In this document: positions 1-9,197 of the stretch, piece after piece
Layout of the letters: each line of letters starts with the position of its first letter
How positions within the stretch are numbered: position 1 is the stretch's first letter
Source: DASVWH01 sp036389715
GTDB taxonomy: Bacteria > Acidobacteriota > Blastocatellia > Pyrinomonadales > Pyrinomonadaceae
Direction of reading: 5' to 3'
DNA: 64,000 nucleotides
NCBI GenBank assembly: GCA_036389715.1
Contig: DASVWH010000091.1
Coordinates: forward strand, 10,543-74,542
Notes under the pieces: model-generated
Told to the model about the DNA's origin: nothing
The model's input: only the letters and a program-made list of their open reading frames with translations
The model's database searches: none
Made by a program: the position numbers and the translations under genes

Positions 1-1233
1 CCGTCTTACAATCATGCGCGCTTTCTGCCGCAGACGATTGAGAGCGCGCTGGGCCAGACCTACCGCGACTTTGAGATCGTGATCGTTGACGACGGCTCGA
101 CCGACGAGAGCCTCCAGATTGCCGAGAGCTACGCGGCGCGATACCCCGAGCGAATCAAGGTCTACACGCATCCGGGCAGGCGCAACATGGGGATTTCGGC
201 GACCGTCAACCTGGGCTTTGCCAAGGCCAGGGGGACGTACTATTCGGGCCTGCCCTCGGACGACATTCTCTACCCGGACAAGCTGGAACGGCAGGTCGCG
301 TACCTGGAGAGCAACCCGCAGGTCGGCTGGGTCTACAGCTACGCTCATTACATTGACGAAGAGGGGCGACGCCTCCCCGCCCTCTTCGGCATTGATATTA
401 CGCGCGACCCGCGGCCCGTCGAGAGCCTGATTCAGCGAAACGTGATACCGGGCATGACCGTGCTGGCCAGGCGCGCCCGGATGGAAGAGATCAACCTGCA
501 TCACGACGAAAAGCTGATCTACAGCGACTGGGATTTCTGGGTGCGGTTGATGGCCCACTGGAAAGCGGGCTTTATCAATCGCGCGCTGGTCGGCTATCGC
601 GTTCACTCTTACAACACGAGCGTCGGCGTCGGGGCTGAAGTCAACGCCCTGCGTGCGCTCGAAGTGATGACGGCGCTGCGCGGGCAGGCCGCAGAGATCG
701 GCGGGGCTCTGGTCGAAGCCCGGACGACGGCCCTGCTCGAACTGGAGCTGTCATACTTTCATTTCTGTTCGGGCGACGAAGCCTCGGCCGCGCGGATGCT
801 CGCCTCGGCCTTCAACAGCGACCCGGCGCTCCGCGACGACCTGCCCTATTTCACACGCTGGTTGCAGGCCCGGCAGCACGACCTGCTGGAGCTGCCGCAG
901 AAGCACGCCATCAGCAGAGACTACAGCTCCTGGGCGCTCCGGCACCTGCCGCCGACGGTTGACGAAGCCTTCCGGCGGCGCTTGAAAAAGAGGGTCGAAG
1001 GGCCGCGGTTCAGCCCGCGGGGATTCGCTTATTACAGGTTCAAACGCGGGATGGAGCAGCGCCGGAGCCTGCTCACGTACCTCCTGAATAATCCGCAATC
1101 GCTCGGCCAGGACCTGATTCCGCTCTACGCGCACAGCCTGGTCGGCTTTCGCCCGATGGCCCGCCTGGCTCAACTGAAAAAGCAGCTCGCGCACGTCAAA
1201 GCGCCTTCCAAGCCATCGAAGGAGACCAAGTAA
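1..1233 (+). CDS. Glycosyltransferase family 2 (5' partial)
   Basis: Probable inverting GT-A glycosyltransferase that adds a sugar during surface-polysaccharide assembly on the cytoplasmic side of the membrane. The frame is open from base 1, so the N-terminus lies outside the window; 410 residues are visible. Seen: the start of the GT2 fold (PSYNHARFLPQTIESAL), the nucleotide-binding VDDGSTDES segment near visible residue 29, a DxD-like LPSDD near 85 and an SDWDFW segment near 180. The last 200 residues match no domain I recognise. It heads a run of eight same-strand carbohydrate and methyltransferase genes, which supports a role in exopolysaccharide or O-antigen synthesis. The sugar specificity cannot be read from the sequence. 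Confidence 0.9.
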   Translation, partial: PSYNHARFLPQTIESALGQTYRDFEIVIVDDGSTDESLQIAESYAARYPERIKVYTHPGRRNMGISATVNLGFAKARGTYYSGLPSDDILYPDKLERQVAYLESNPQVGWVYSYAHYIDEEGRRLPALFGIDITRDPRPVESLIQRNVIPGMTVLARRARMEEINLHHDEKLIYSDWDFWVRLMAHWKAGFINRALVGYRVHSYNTSVGVGAEVNALRALEVMTALRGQAAEIGGALVEARTTALLELELSYFHFCSGDEASAARMLASAFNSDPALRDDLPYFTRWLQARQHDLLELPQKHAISRDYSSWALRHLPPTVDEAFRRRLKKRVEGPRFSPRGFAYYRFKRGMEQRRSLLTYLLNNPQSLGQDLIPLYAHSLVGFRPMARLAQLKKQLAHVKAPSKPSKETK

Positions 1234-1275
1234 GCCAGGCACGCGCGCCGGTTTAGCCGACGCCCGGCTTCATTG

Positions 1276-1281
1276 TATACT
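1276..1281 (+). promoter_or_regulatory. Possible -10 element (TATACT) just before the FkbM gene
   Basis: TATACT lies only 8 bases before the ATG at 1290. No Shine-Dalgarno sequence and no good -35 box are seen. If used, the transcript would begin at or next to the start codon. Weak evidence on its own. Confidence 0.3.
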
Positions 1282-1289
1282 TCCGCGTC

Positions 1290-2180
1290 ATGTCAGTGAA
1301 AAAGGCACTCAAAGCAGTCCGCGCATACAGGCCCTTGAACAGTCTGGTGGCATCCGGTCTGAAGGGTCTGATGAATGCGACGGGACAGCAGTCCGAGTTC
1401 ATCATCAAGCACCTCCCGCGCACAGGCATCATCAAGGTTTCTTTGCCCAACGGGCAGACCCTCAGGCTCGACACGAACGGCGAGGACTGGATTCCGACGC
1501 AGCTCTTCTGGCGCGGTTGGGACGGTTACGAGCCCGAAATCACCTCGCTCTATTACCGCCTCGCCGAAGAGGCACGCGCCGCGATTCTCGACGTGGGCGC
1601 GCACATCGGCTTCTTCAGCCTGCTCGGCGCGCTCGCCAATCCGAAAGCTCAGGTCTACTCCTTTGAGCCGCTGGACCGCGTCTACGAAAGACTTGAGCTT
1701 AACATCGCGCTCAACCGGCTCGGCAACATCCGTTGCTTCCGGGCAGCCGTCGGCGAGACTGAGGGCGTGCAGGAGTTCTACTTTCTAGACGGCGATGCGC
1801 CGGTCGCCTCTTCGCTGCGCAACGATATGCTGCTCGCGCATAACCCCTCGGAGAGCGTCCGGCACGTCCCCGTCCCGGTAGTGACCCTGGACCAGACGGT
1901 CGAGCAACACGGGATAGCGGAAGTCAGCCTGATTAAGCTCGACACCGAAAGGACGGAGCACAATGTGCTGGCGGGCTGCCGCCGGACGCTGGCGCGAGAT
2001 AAGCCGGACATCATCTGCGAGGTCTGGCCCGACGCGGGCAACCAGCAGCAGCTCGAAGCGCTGCTCGGCCCGCTCGGTTACCGCTTCTATCACGTGACGG
2101 CGAGCGGCCCCGTGGAAAGACAGGAGATCAAGGGCGACAGCGAGCTGCTCAGCTACCTCTTTTCGGTGCGGCAGATGTGA
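1290..2180 (+). CDS. FkbM family SAM-dependent methyltransferase
   Basis: Likely O-methyltransferase acting on a sugar or polysaccharide intermediate. Of its 296 residues, about 95-260 form the FkbM Rossmann domain: the SAM-binding ILDVGAHIGFFSLL near residue 98, the acidic VYSFEPLD after strand 2 near 122, and the conserved LIKLDTE near 215. The length is normal for the family when a short N-terminal extension is allowed. It lies 56 bp after the GT2 gene on the same strand, and methylated sugars are common in such clusters. The ATG at 1290 has no clear ribosome binding site. The acceptor is unknown. Confidence 0.88.
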   Translation: MSVKKALKAVRAYRPLNSLVASGLKGLMNATGQQSEFIIKHLPRTGIIKVSLPNGQTLRLDTNGEDWIPTQLFWRGWDGYEPEITSLYYRLAEEARAAILDVGAHIGFFSLLGALANPKAQVYSFEPLDRVYERLELNIALNRLGNIRCFRAAVGETEGVQEFYFLDGDAPVASSLRNDMLLAHNPSESVRHVPVPVVTLDQTVEQHGIAEVSLIKLDTERTEHNVLAGCRRTLARDKPDIICEVWPDAGNQQQLEALLGPLGYRFYHVTASGPVERQEIKGDSELLSYLFSVRQM

Positions 2181-2258
2181 GCCCGGAAGCTGCGGGACTC
2201 TCGCAGGAGGGCTTCAGGCGCTCGGCCGCGCGGGCGGAGCAGGCTTTAAACTCAGCGC

Positions 2259-2351
2259 AGGCTTTTCGGCTTTCGGGCAAACTTTCAGGGCTCAGGAATT
2301 TCAGAGCAGGCTTGATAGATTTCACATCCGTCATAGATTTCAGGTCCGTCC
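2259..2351. repeat. Short-period repeat tract, including an 18-bp tandem duplication
   Basis: The 201-bp gap before the next methyltransferase holds no gene. Bases 2259-2306 contain 7-bp-spaced units such as CTTTCGG, CTTTCAG and GGCTCAG. Bases 2316-2333 and 2334-2351 are an 18-bp direct duplication (TAGATTTCACATCCGTCA and TAGATTTCAGGTCCGTCC, 15 of 18 identical). It resembles one arm of the heptad elements found elsewhere in the window, but no clear inverted partner is seen. Confidence 0.45.
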
Positions 2352-2381
2352 CGCCGGGAGATAAGGCACACAAAAACGGTC

Positions 2382-3257
2382 ATGCATTGTCCACTCTGTA
2401 ATCAAGAAGAGGCTCGTCCTTCCTGGCTCGGCTCGGTGCTCTACGAGGGGCGCGAGTTTCCCTTCGTCGAGTGTCTGCACTGCGGCACGCTCTATTGCGA
2501 GCCGATGCCCGACGCCGAGGTGCTGGCACGGATGTACGGCCCGGATTACACGGCGGACTGCTCGGCGCTGCACACGAACGTTGACAATCCCAAAGAACCG
2601 CAGCGCGTCATCGAGTGGCTCGGCAGGGAGAGTCCCGGAATTTTTGTAGATTACGGCTGCGGGGCGGGCCGACTGTTGACGGAAGCGCAGAAGCTGAAGT
2701 GGGAGGCCGTCGGCGTGGAGTTTGACGACGAGGTCTGCGCGGCGGTCGAGCGGAGCACGGGCGCGAAGGTCTTCAACAGCAAGAGGGCCCAGGCCGCGCT
2801 CGGCGAGCGTTTGGCCGATGTCCTGAACTTGGGCGATGTCGTCGAGCACCTGACGGAAGTCAACCGGCAGATGCCCGAGATATTGCGCCTGCTCAAGCCC
2901 GGAGGCTTACTGCTGGCGCAGGGGCCGCTCGAAGGCAACGCCAATCTCTTCACGCTGATGCTGCGGCTGGCGCGCACCGCCCGGCGCACGCGTCAGACCG
3001 AGATGGCTCCCTATCACGTCATGCTTGCGACCGCTTCGGGGCAGCGGGAATTCTTCCGTAGGTTCGGGCTCAGCGAGCTTGAGTTTTCGATGAGCGAGGT
3101 CTCCTGGCCCGCGCCGAGCAGGCTCCTGCGCGGAGACCTTAAAAGCCCGCGACAGGTCGGGCTCTTCACGGCTCGTCGTCTTTCCCAGACGCTCTCCAGG
3201 CTGCGGCCCGGACACTGGGGCAACCGTTATTTTTACGCGGGCCGCAAGCAGGTCTGA
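2382..3257 (+). CDS. Class I SAM methyltransferase with N-terminal zinc-finger-like motif
   Basis: Predicted small-molecule or sugar methyltransferase of 291 residues. Two cysteine pairs at the N-terminus (C3xxC6 and C31xxC34) form a probable zinc ribbon. They are followed by a Methyltransf_23-type Rossmann domain with VDYGCGAGRLL near residue 89, an acidic VGVEFD loop near 107 and the post-SAM segment DVLNLGDVVEHL near 146. The same layout occurs in the gene at 7077, so the two are paralogues in one polysaccharide cluster. In sugar pathways, zinc-finger-plus-SAM enzymes often act on nucleotide-bound deoxysugars; that role is inference here. The start at 2382 keeps the first CxxC pair intact. 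Confidence 0.87.
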   Translation: MHCPLCNQEEARPSWLGSVLYEGREFPFVECLHCGTLYCEPMPDAEVLARMYGPDYTADCSALHTNVDNPKEPQRVIEWLGRESPGIFVDYGCGAGRLLTEAQKLKWEAVGVEFDDEVCAAVERSTGAKVFNSKRAQAALGERLADVLNLGDVVEHLTEVNRQMPEILRLLKPGGLLLAQGPLEGNANLFTLMLRLARTARRTRQTEMAPYHVMLATASGQREFFRRFGLSELEFSMSEVSWPAPSRLLRGDLKSPRQVGLFTARRLSQTLSRLRPGHWGNRYFYAGRKQV

Positions 3258-3460
3258 CCGCACGCTCGGATGCGAGGAGAGGGCGGCTGTGCGCCCGGTG
3301 CGCCGAGTGCCGCGAGAAATTCTTTTATGCTACACTCGGTTTCTCAAACAAAGATTACACAATCCAGAGGCGCAGCGCAGAAGCGAAAGAGGGCGGCCGG
3401 GCCGCATCACTCGTAAGGATGACGGGCGGCCGGGACCAGGAAACTGCCGGCAGGGGAAAG

Positions 3461-4405
3461 ATGGCGGTCGAACTATCTATTATCATCGTCAACTGGAACG
3501 GGGGCGAGCTTTTGCGCCGCTCGGTCGAGAGCGTCCTCGAAGCGCCGCCCGCCGTCTCTTACGAGATAATCGTCGTGGACAATGCTTCGACCGACGGCAG
3601 CCTGCAATGGCTGCGCAACTGCGGCGTAGAGAACCTGCGGCTGATTGAAAACGCGGAGAACCTCGGCTTCGGGAAGGGCAATAACCAGGCGTTCGCGGCG
3701 ACCGATGCCCCGCTGCTCTTTCTGCTCAACAGCGATGCCGAGGTCAGGCCCGGCGCGATTGACACGCTGATTGCAACCATCACTTCGGGCGAGCGAATCG
3801 GCGTCTGCGGGCCGCGGCTGATTAACCCGGACGGGACGCTCCAGGCCAGCGTCTGGAATAATCCGGTCACGCCCTTCGAGATGATTGCGGGCACGCTGAG
3901 GCTCTACAAACTGCTGCCCAGGCGACTGCGGGGCGAGATGCTGCTCGGCTATCACTGGGACCACGCGAGCAGGCGCGAGGCCCAGATGTTGAGCGGCGCG
4001 GCCCTGCTCGTCAAGAAAAAGATGGTCACGGAGGTCGGCGGCTTCGACGAGCGGTTTCACATGTACGGCGAAGACACGGAGTGGTGTCTGCGCATCGTGC
4101 GCTCGGGCTGGCTGATGATCTTCGAGCCCGCCGCGACCGTCATGCATCACGGCGGGCAGAGTTCGAGTAAACGCTGGAACAGCCTGGAAAAACAGAGCGT
4201 CGAATCGAAGGCTTTCTTTCGCTTCCAGCGCTACTGCCTGTCGCGGCGGCAGATCATCGCCAATCTCTTTACGGGTTACTGCCTGACGCTGATGCAGCAC
4301 ATCTGGCATCGTCTGCGCGGGCAGCCCATTGACAGGAACAAGCTGGTCCTAAAACTCTACTCGGAAGAACTCAAGCAGGTTCTCTGGAACAAGCGGCTGT
4401 CGTAA
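3461..4405 (+). CDS. Glycosyltransferase family 2 (rhamnosyltransferase-like)
   Basis: A 314-residue GT-A glycosyltransferase resembling WbbL-type rhamnosyltransferases. Visible motifs are LSIIIVNWNGG at the N-terminus, IVVDNASTDGS near residue 34, the metal-binding FLLNSDAEVRPG near 85 and the catalytic HMYGEDTEWCLRI near 205, followed by an amphipathic C-terminal tail. The ATG at 3461 was chosen because it sits just before the conserved first strand and follows AGGGGAAAG; an in-frame ATG at 3419 would add 14 Gly/Arg-rich residues. A weak -10-like TACACT lies near 3331. The gene fits the surrounding polysaccharide cluster. Confidence 0.9.
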   Translation: MAVELSIIIVNWNGGELLRRSVESVLEAPPAVSYEIIVVDNASTDGSLQWLRNCGVENLRLIENAENLGFGKGNNQAFAATDAPLLFLLNSDAEVRPGAIDTLIATITSGERIGVCGPRLINPDGTLQASVWNNPVTPFEMIAGTLRLYKLLPRRLRGEMLLGYHWDHASRREAQMLSGAALLVKKKMVTEVGGFDERFHMYGEDTEWCLRIVRSGWLMIFEPAATVMHHGGQSSSKRWNSLEKQSVESKAFFRFQRYCLSRRQIIANLFTGYCLTLMQHIWHRLRGQPIDRNKLVLKLYSEELKQVLWNKRLS

Positions 4406-4540
4406 CTCCCGATCTTCCGCTTTCGCCTCCGACCGCTAATCAATTGTCACACAGCAGGCCGCGAAGGAATCCAGGCGAAGCAGAGGCTGTGCGCCGCTCT
4501 GGGCCAACGGGCACGACGCTTTGATGGTTAAGCGCAGGAT

Positions 4541-5728
4541 ATGTCCATACGGGTCTTTCACGTTATCACATCGCTCGGGCGCGGCGGGGCCGAACGGCAG
4601 TTGGTCAACCTGGTGTCCAACACGAACGGTTCCGAGTTTGAGCACATCGTCTGTTACCTGCGCGAGCCAGCCCCCTTCGCGGAGGAGATAGAGCGCGGGG
4701 GGCACAAGGTTATCGGCCTTGACCTCTCGCCGCGCTGGCCCTGGATGCGAGCGCCCGCGCGCCTCATCCGGCTGCTTAAAGAACACGGGCCCGACATCAT
4801 TCAGACCTGGCTCTACGATGCGGATGTCGGCTCGCGCCTGACGCATCTCGGCCGGACGAAGATTCCCATCATCAACACGCTGCACCTGACGGCCTATGAG
4901 CCGGAGACGATCCGCGCTGCCAACTGGTCCAGGGCGAAGGTTTCCGGGCTGCGCCTGATTGATAAGCTCTCGGCCAGTCTCGCCCGGCCCCTTTTCGTCG
5001 CCTGTTCGCACACGGTGATGGAGTCGGCCAAAAAGAATCTCGGCATCCCCGCGTCGAGAATCCAGGTCATCTATAATTCGATAGACCTGGAGACGCTGCG
5101 CACTGAGCCGGGCGAACCGGCACGCCTGCGCCGCGAGTTAGGCATTCCCGAAACGGGCTTCGTCTATCTCAACGTCGCGCGCCTTGACCCGCAGAAAGGG
5201 CAGGCCTACCTGCTGCAAGCCTTCGAGCGCGTCCTGCAAAGAGTGCCGCAAGCATACCTGGCGCTGGTCGGCGACGGGATGCTGGCCGGAGAGCTGCGCC
5301 AATTGGCGGGCGAGCTGGGGATTTCCGAGCGCGTGCTTTTTCTGGGCAGGCGCAGCGATGTCGGCGCATGCCTGGAGATGGCGGATGTCTTCGTCTTCCC
5401 CTCTTTCTTCGAGGGCCTGCCGCTCGCGCCCATCGAGGCCATGATTAAAGGCTTGCCCTGCATCGCGTCGCGCATCGGGCCGCACGTCGAAGTGATCGCG
5501 GACGAAGAGGCGGGGACGTTAATCACGCCCGGCTCCGTAGACGAGTTGACGGCGGCGATGGAGCGGCTCTACGGAGATGCGGCGAGACGCCGGGCGATGG
5601 CCGCGCGCGGGCAGCAATCGGCCCTGCGCCGCTTCAGTAACCTGATCGTCATGCCGCAGTGGGAGAACTTATACCGGGAGGTCGTGCCGCATGCGGGACG
5701 AACGGGCGGCGCTCTCGCGGGCCGTTGA
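4541..5728 (+). CDS. Glycosyltransferase family 4 (GT-B fold)
   Basis: A 395-residue retaining glycosyltransferase of the GT-B fold. The acceptor domain starts with RVFHVITSLGRGGAERQLVNLV. The C-terminal donor-binding domain contains VIYNSIDLETL, the NVARLDPQKGQAYLLQAF strand, VGDGMLAGEL, and the E-x7-E signature in FEGLPLAPIEAM around residue 295. Length and motifs are typical for GT4. It probably acts at the cytoplasmic face of the membrane in polysaccharide assembly, and the next genes follow on the same strand. The donor sugar cannot be inferred. Confidence 0.92.
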   Translation: MSIRVFHVITSLGRGGAERQLVNLVSNTNGSEFEHIVCYLREPAPFAEEIERGGHKVIGLDLSPRWPWMRAPARLIRLLKEHGPDIIQTWLYDADVGSRLTHLGRTKIPIINTLHLTAYEPETIRAANWSRAKVSGLRLIDKLSASLARPLFVACSHTVMESAKKNLGIPASRIQVIYNSIDLETLRTEPGEPARLRRELGIPETGFVYLNVARLDPQKGQAYLLQAFERVLQRVPQAYLALVGDGMLAGELRQLAGELGISERVLFLGRRSDVGACLEMADVFVFPSFFEGLPLAPIEAMIKGLPCIASRIGPHVEVIADEEAGTLITPGSVDELTAAMERLYGDAARRRAMAARGQQSALRRFSNLIVMPQWENLYREVVPHAGRTGGALAGR

Positions 5729-5793
5729 CGGATGCTATCAATCATGACGACGATGTGTAACGAGAACGTAATGACGATGGGAATGGCGGCTTG

Positions 5794-7068
5794 ATGCGGA
5801 CACTTTACCTCTGCTATTTCGGGCTCCGCGAGCCGCTCGTGCAGACGCAGGTGCTGCCTTACTTAAGACAGCTCGCCGCCGCCGGAATCGAGGTCTATCT
5901 CTTGACCTTCGAGCCGGAGATGAAGCTTGCCTGGAACGAGACGGCGCTGGCCGAGGAGAGGTCGCGGCTGGAGAAGGATGGCATCAGGTGGTCATGCCTG
6001 GCCTATCATAAGAGGCCGTCGCTGCCCGCCACGCTTTACGACATCAGGGCCGGGGCGAGCTTCGCGCGGCGGCTGGTGCGGCGTCACGGGATAGACGTGC
6101 TGCACGCGCGCAGCCACGTCCCGGCGGTGATGGGCGCGCTGGCCAAGAGAGGGACGCGCGCGCGCCTGATCTTCGATATTCGCGGCTTCATGCCGGAAGA
6201 GTATGTTGACGCAGGTCTCTGGCCCGCGGGCGGCTACCTCTACCGCCTGGCCAAGAGGACCGAGCGCTGGCTATTGTCGAGAGCGGACGCTTTCGTCGTC
6301 CTGACCGAGCAGGCGCGCCGGATTCTGTTCGACGGCGCGACCGCGATTGACGAGAGGGGGCGGCCCGTCAGGGTCATTCCGTGCTGCGTGGATGCGCGCA
6401 GGTTCGAGCAGGCCGACGATGCTTCGAGGGACGCATGGCGCGAGGAGCTGGGCCTGACGGCGCGGCGCGTCATCGTCTATGTAGGGGCGCTCGGCGGCTG
6501 GTACATGACCGCCGAGATGGCAGAGTTCCTGGCCGCCGCGCACAGGCAGGACGCGGCCACGTTCTCGCTCGTCCTGACGCAGAGCCCGGCCGAGATGATG
6601 GCCGAGAGGCTCAGGGCGCTGGGCGTGGCGGAGACGGATTTTCTGGTTCGCAGGGTTGCGCCGCGCGAAGTGCCGCGTTATCTGAAGTCGGCGGACCTGG
6701 CGCTCTCTTTCATCAAGCCCTGCTACTCGAAGCTGGCCTCTTCGCCGACCAAGATAGCCGAGGCGCTGGCGAGCGGGCTGCCCATTATCAGCAACACCGG
6801 AATCGGCGACCTGGACGCGATGATCGAAGGCGACCGCGTGGGAACTATCGTCCGCGAATTTAACGAGCGCGCCTACCTCCAAGCACTCGCGGAGGCAGAC
6901 GCCCTGCGCGAAGATTCGGAGACGGCCGCGCGCTGCCGCCGGAGCGCACGCGAGCGCTTCGACCTGGAAAAGGTGGGCGGACGCCGCTACGTAGAGCTTT
7001 ACAGGGCGCTCGACGGGGCAGACAATCATCAGCCCCCCGCGCAATCGCCGGAGACGCCCGGAGGCTAG
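5794..7068 (+). CDS. Glycosyltransferase family 4
   Basis: A 424-residue GT-B glycosyltransferase. The N-terminal half has MRTLYLCYFGLREPLVQTQV and DVLHARSHVPAVMGAL. The donor half has VIPCCVDARRF, VIVYVGALGGWYMTAEM, and a Ser/Pro-rich SFIKPCYSKLASSPTKIAEALASG stretch in place of the classic E-x7-E loop, as in some divergent GT4 enzymes. ATG at 5794 is preferred over the adjacent TTG at 5791. The stop is 8 bp before the next methyltransferase start, so the two are probably co-transcribed. Confidence 0.88.
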   Translation: MRTLYLCYFGLREPLVQTQVLPYLRQLAAAGIEVYLLTFEPEMKLAWNETALAEERSRLEKDGIRWSCLAYHKRPSLPATLYDIRAGASFARRLVRRHGIDVLHARSHVPAVMGALAKRGTRARLIFDIRGFMPEEYVDAGLWPAGGYLYRLAKRTERWLLSRADAFVVLTEQARRILFDGATAIDERGRPVRVIPCCVDARRFEQADDASRDAWREELGLTARRVIVYVGALGGWYMTAEMAEFLAAAHRQDAATFSLVLTQSPAEMMAERLRALGVAETDFLVRRVAPREVPRYLKSADLALSFIKPCYSKLASSPTKIAEALASGLPIISNTGIGDLDAMIEGDRVGTIVREFNERAYLQALAEADALREDSETAARCRRSARERFDLEKVGGRRYVELYRALDGADNHQPPAQSPETPGG

Positions 7069-7076
7069 AGGCCGGA

Positions 7077-7982
7077 ATGGAAGAGAACAATCTGCTGCCG
7101 GGTGAGCGACGCTGTCCGGCCTGTGATTTCGCGGGCCGGGCGGAGCGCGGCCAAAAGAACAACTTTCAGCTGGTCTCGTGTCTCAAGTGCAAGACGCTCT
7201 ACACGTCGCGCCTGCCGGACGCGGAGCACGCAGAGGACTATGACAGTTATTACTCGGACGAGAATCTCTCCGTGCCGGATTTCATCAACCAGCGGCTCTC
7301 GGAGATCGTCGGGGAGTTTGCCGGTCACAGGCAGAACGGGCGGCTGCTCGACGTGGGTTTCGGCGCGGGCACGCTGATGCAGGCGGCGGCGCGCGCGGGC
7401 TGGACGCCGACCGGCGTTGAGATTTCGCAAAGGGCCGTCGAGCACGTCGGCGCGATGGGCTTCGACGTTTTCTGCGGGACGCTCGCCGCAGCCCGGTATC
7501 CAGACAATCACTTCGACGTGGTGACGGCCAGCGAAGTGCTGGAGCACGTCGGCGACCCGCGTGAAGTGGTCGCGGAGATTGCGCGTGTGCTGCGGCCGGG
7601 CGGGCTGCTCTGGGGCACGACGCCGCACGTTCGCGGCATCTCGGGCCATGCGCTCGGCTTGAAGTGGAGCGTCATCGCCCCGCCGGAGCATCTACAGTTG
7701 TTCTCCTTGAAGGGGCTCAAGCGAATGCTGGCGGCGGCGGGGCTGCGGCGCGTCCGTTTGACGACGCAGGGCGTCAATCCCTTCGAGATTCTTCAGTCCT
7801 GGCGCTCGTCGCGCTCCGCTGGCGGGCAGCAGATGGAAGGCTTCAACCGCGTCGAAGCGGGTTACCAGTTGAACCGGCAGTTGATGAGCAGCCCCTCGCG
7901 CCGGGTCTTAAAGGGCGCGCTCAACGGGATGCTCAACCTCGGGCGCATCGGCGACTCGCTCAAGATATGGGCGGAGAAATAG
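7077..7982 (+). CDS. Class I SAM methyltransferase with N-terminal zinc-finger-like motif
   Basis: A 301-residue protein, a paralogue in layout of the one at 2382. It has C13xxC16 and C35xxC38 pairs, then a SAM-binding domain with LLDVGFGAGTLMQAA near residue 84, an acidic TGVEIS loop, DVVTASEVLEHVGDP and the LRPGGLLWGTTP strand-loop. It starts 8 bp after the upstream glycosyltransferase and belongs to the same operon-like run. Likely substrate: a nucleotide sugar or glycan intermediate (inference from context). Two such paralogues in one cluster suggest two separate methylation steps. Confidence 0.88.
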   Translation: MEENNLLPGERRCPACDFAGRAERGQKNNFQLVSCLKCKTLYTSRLPDAEHAEDYDSYYSDENLSVPDFINQRLSEIVGEFAGHRQNGRLLDVGFGAGTLMQAAARAGWTPTGVEISQRAVEHVGAMGFDVFCGTLAAARYPDNHFDVVTASEVLEHVGDPREVVAEIARVLRPGGLLWGTTPHVRGISGHALGLKWSVIAPPEHLQLFSLKGLKRMLAAAGLRRVRLTTQGVNPFEILQSWRSSRSAGGQQMEGFNRVEAGYQLNRQLMSSPSRRVLKGALNGMLNLGRIGDSLKIWAEK

Positions 7983-8035
7983 CAGGCGAAGGGAGGCCCG
8001 GGCCGAAAAGCGGCTCGCCCGGCCTTTGACAGCTG

Positions 8036-9130
8036 ATGAAAGTACTGGCACTGGCTTCCTATCCGATTGAGATGGCGGCGACGCGCTACCGCCTGGCGCA
8101 GTTCGTCGGGCCGCTGGCCGAGCGCGGCATTACGCTGACGATTCATCCCTTCCTCGATTCCGGGCTGGCCGCCTCTCTCTACCGCCGCTCGGAATGGCCG
8201 CGGACGGCGCTCGGGCTGGCGCGGGCGGCGCTGCGGCGCGCGGGCGATGTCTGGCGTGCGAGCCGGGCCGACGTGATTCTGGTGCAGCGCGAGGCGATGA
8301 TGTTCGGGCCGCCGCTCGTCGAATGGCTGGCGACGCGGGTGGGGCGCTGCCCGATGGTGCTGGACCTGGACGACGCGACCTACGTGCGATACCTGAGCCC
8401 GACTTACGGGAGGCTGGGCAGCACGCTCAAATGGTTCGGCAAGACGGACGACCTGATTCGCTGGGCGCGGGTCGTGACCTGCGGCAATCGAAAGATCGCC
8501 GAGTACGTTGCGGGCAAGGGCGCGCGGGCCGTCCTGATTCCGACCGTCGTTGACACGGACCTCTTCCGCCCGCGCAGCCTGACGGCCACACCCGCCGGAA
8601 AGCCTGTGCTCGGCTGGATCGGCACACACTCGACCTTTCCCTACCTCGAATCCATCTTCCCGGCTCTCCAGCGGCTGGCGCGCGAGCACCCGTTCCGCCT
8701 GCGGATAGTCGGCGCCGGACGGGACGACGTGCGGCTCGCGGGCGTCGAGGTCGAGTCCTGTAAGTGGCGGATGGAGCGCGAGATAGAGGATTTCCAGTCT
8801 TTCGACATCGGGCTCTATCCGATTGTCGCGGACGAATGGTCGGCCGGAAAGTCAGGCTTCAAGTCGGTGCAGTACATGGCTGTCGGGATTCCCTTCGTCG
8901 TCTCGCCGGTGGGTGAATGCGCGCAGATTGGGCAGGCGGGCGCGACCCACTTTTGCGCCACCTCGGAGGATGAGTGGCACGATGCGCTGGCGCGGCTGCT
9001 GTCGGACGCGGCGCTCCGGCGGCGGATGGGCGAGGCCGGGCGGGAACACGCCCTGGCCCACTACACAGTGCCCGCACAGGCCGAGAAGCTGGCCCAGGCG
9101 CTGCGCGAAGCAGCCGCCGCTTCAGGCTAA
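8036..9130 (+). CDS. Glycosyltransferase family 4-like protein
   Basis: A 364-residue GT-B fold protein. The N-terminal strand VLALASYPIEMAATRYRLAQF and the PMVLDLDDATYVRYL motif (a conserved acidic run in this GT subfamily) are followed by VLIPTVVDTDLF, GWIGTHSTFPYLESI, LRIVGAGRDDV and KSGFKSVQYMAVGIPFVVSPVGE, which replaces the E-x7-E loop with K-x-Q. It is the last gene of the polysaccharide run. After it comes a short repeat tract, then genes on the opposite strand. Confidence 0.88.
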   Translation: MKVLALASYPIEMAATRYRLAQFVGPLAERGITLTIHPFLDSGLAASLYRRSEWPRTALGLARAALRRAGDVWRASRADVILVQREAMMFGPPLVEWLATRVGRCPMVLDLDDATYVRYLSPTYGRLGSTLKWFGKTDDLIRWARVVTCGNRKIAEYVAGKGARAVLIPTVVDTDLFRPRSLTATPAGKPVLGWIGTHSTFPYLESIFPALQRLAREHPFRLRIVGAGRDDVRLAGVEVESCKWRMEREIEDFQSFDIGLYPIVADEWSAGKSGFKSVQYMAVGIPFVVSPVGECAQIGQAGATHFCATSEDEWHDALARLLSDAALRRRMGEAGREHALAHYTVPAQAEKLAQALREAAAASG

Positions 9131-9197
9131 AGACCCCGCGTGGTGTGTCAACCGGCTCTCACCGCGACGCACTTTTACCACAAAGAGTTTTCACTAC

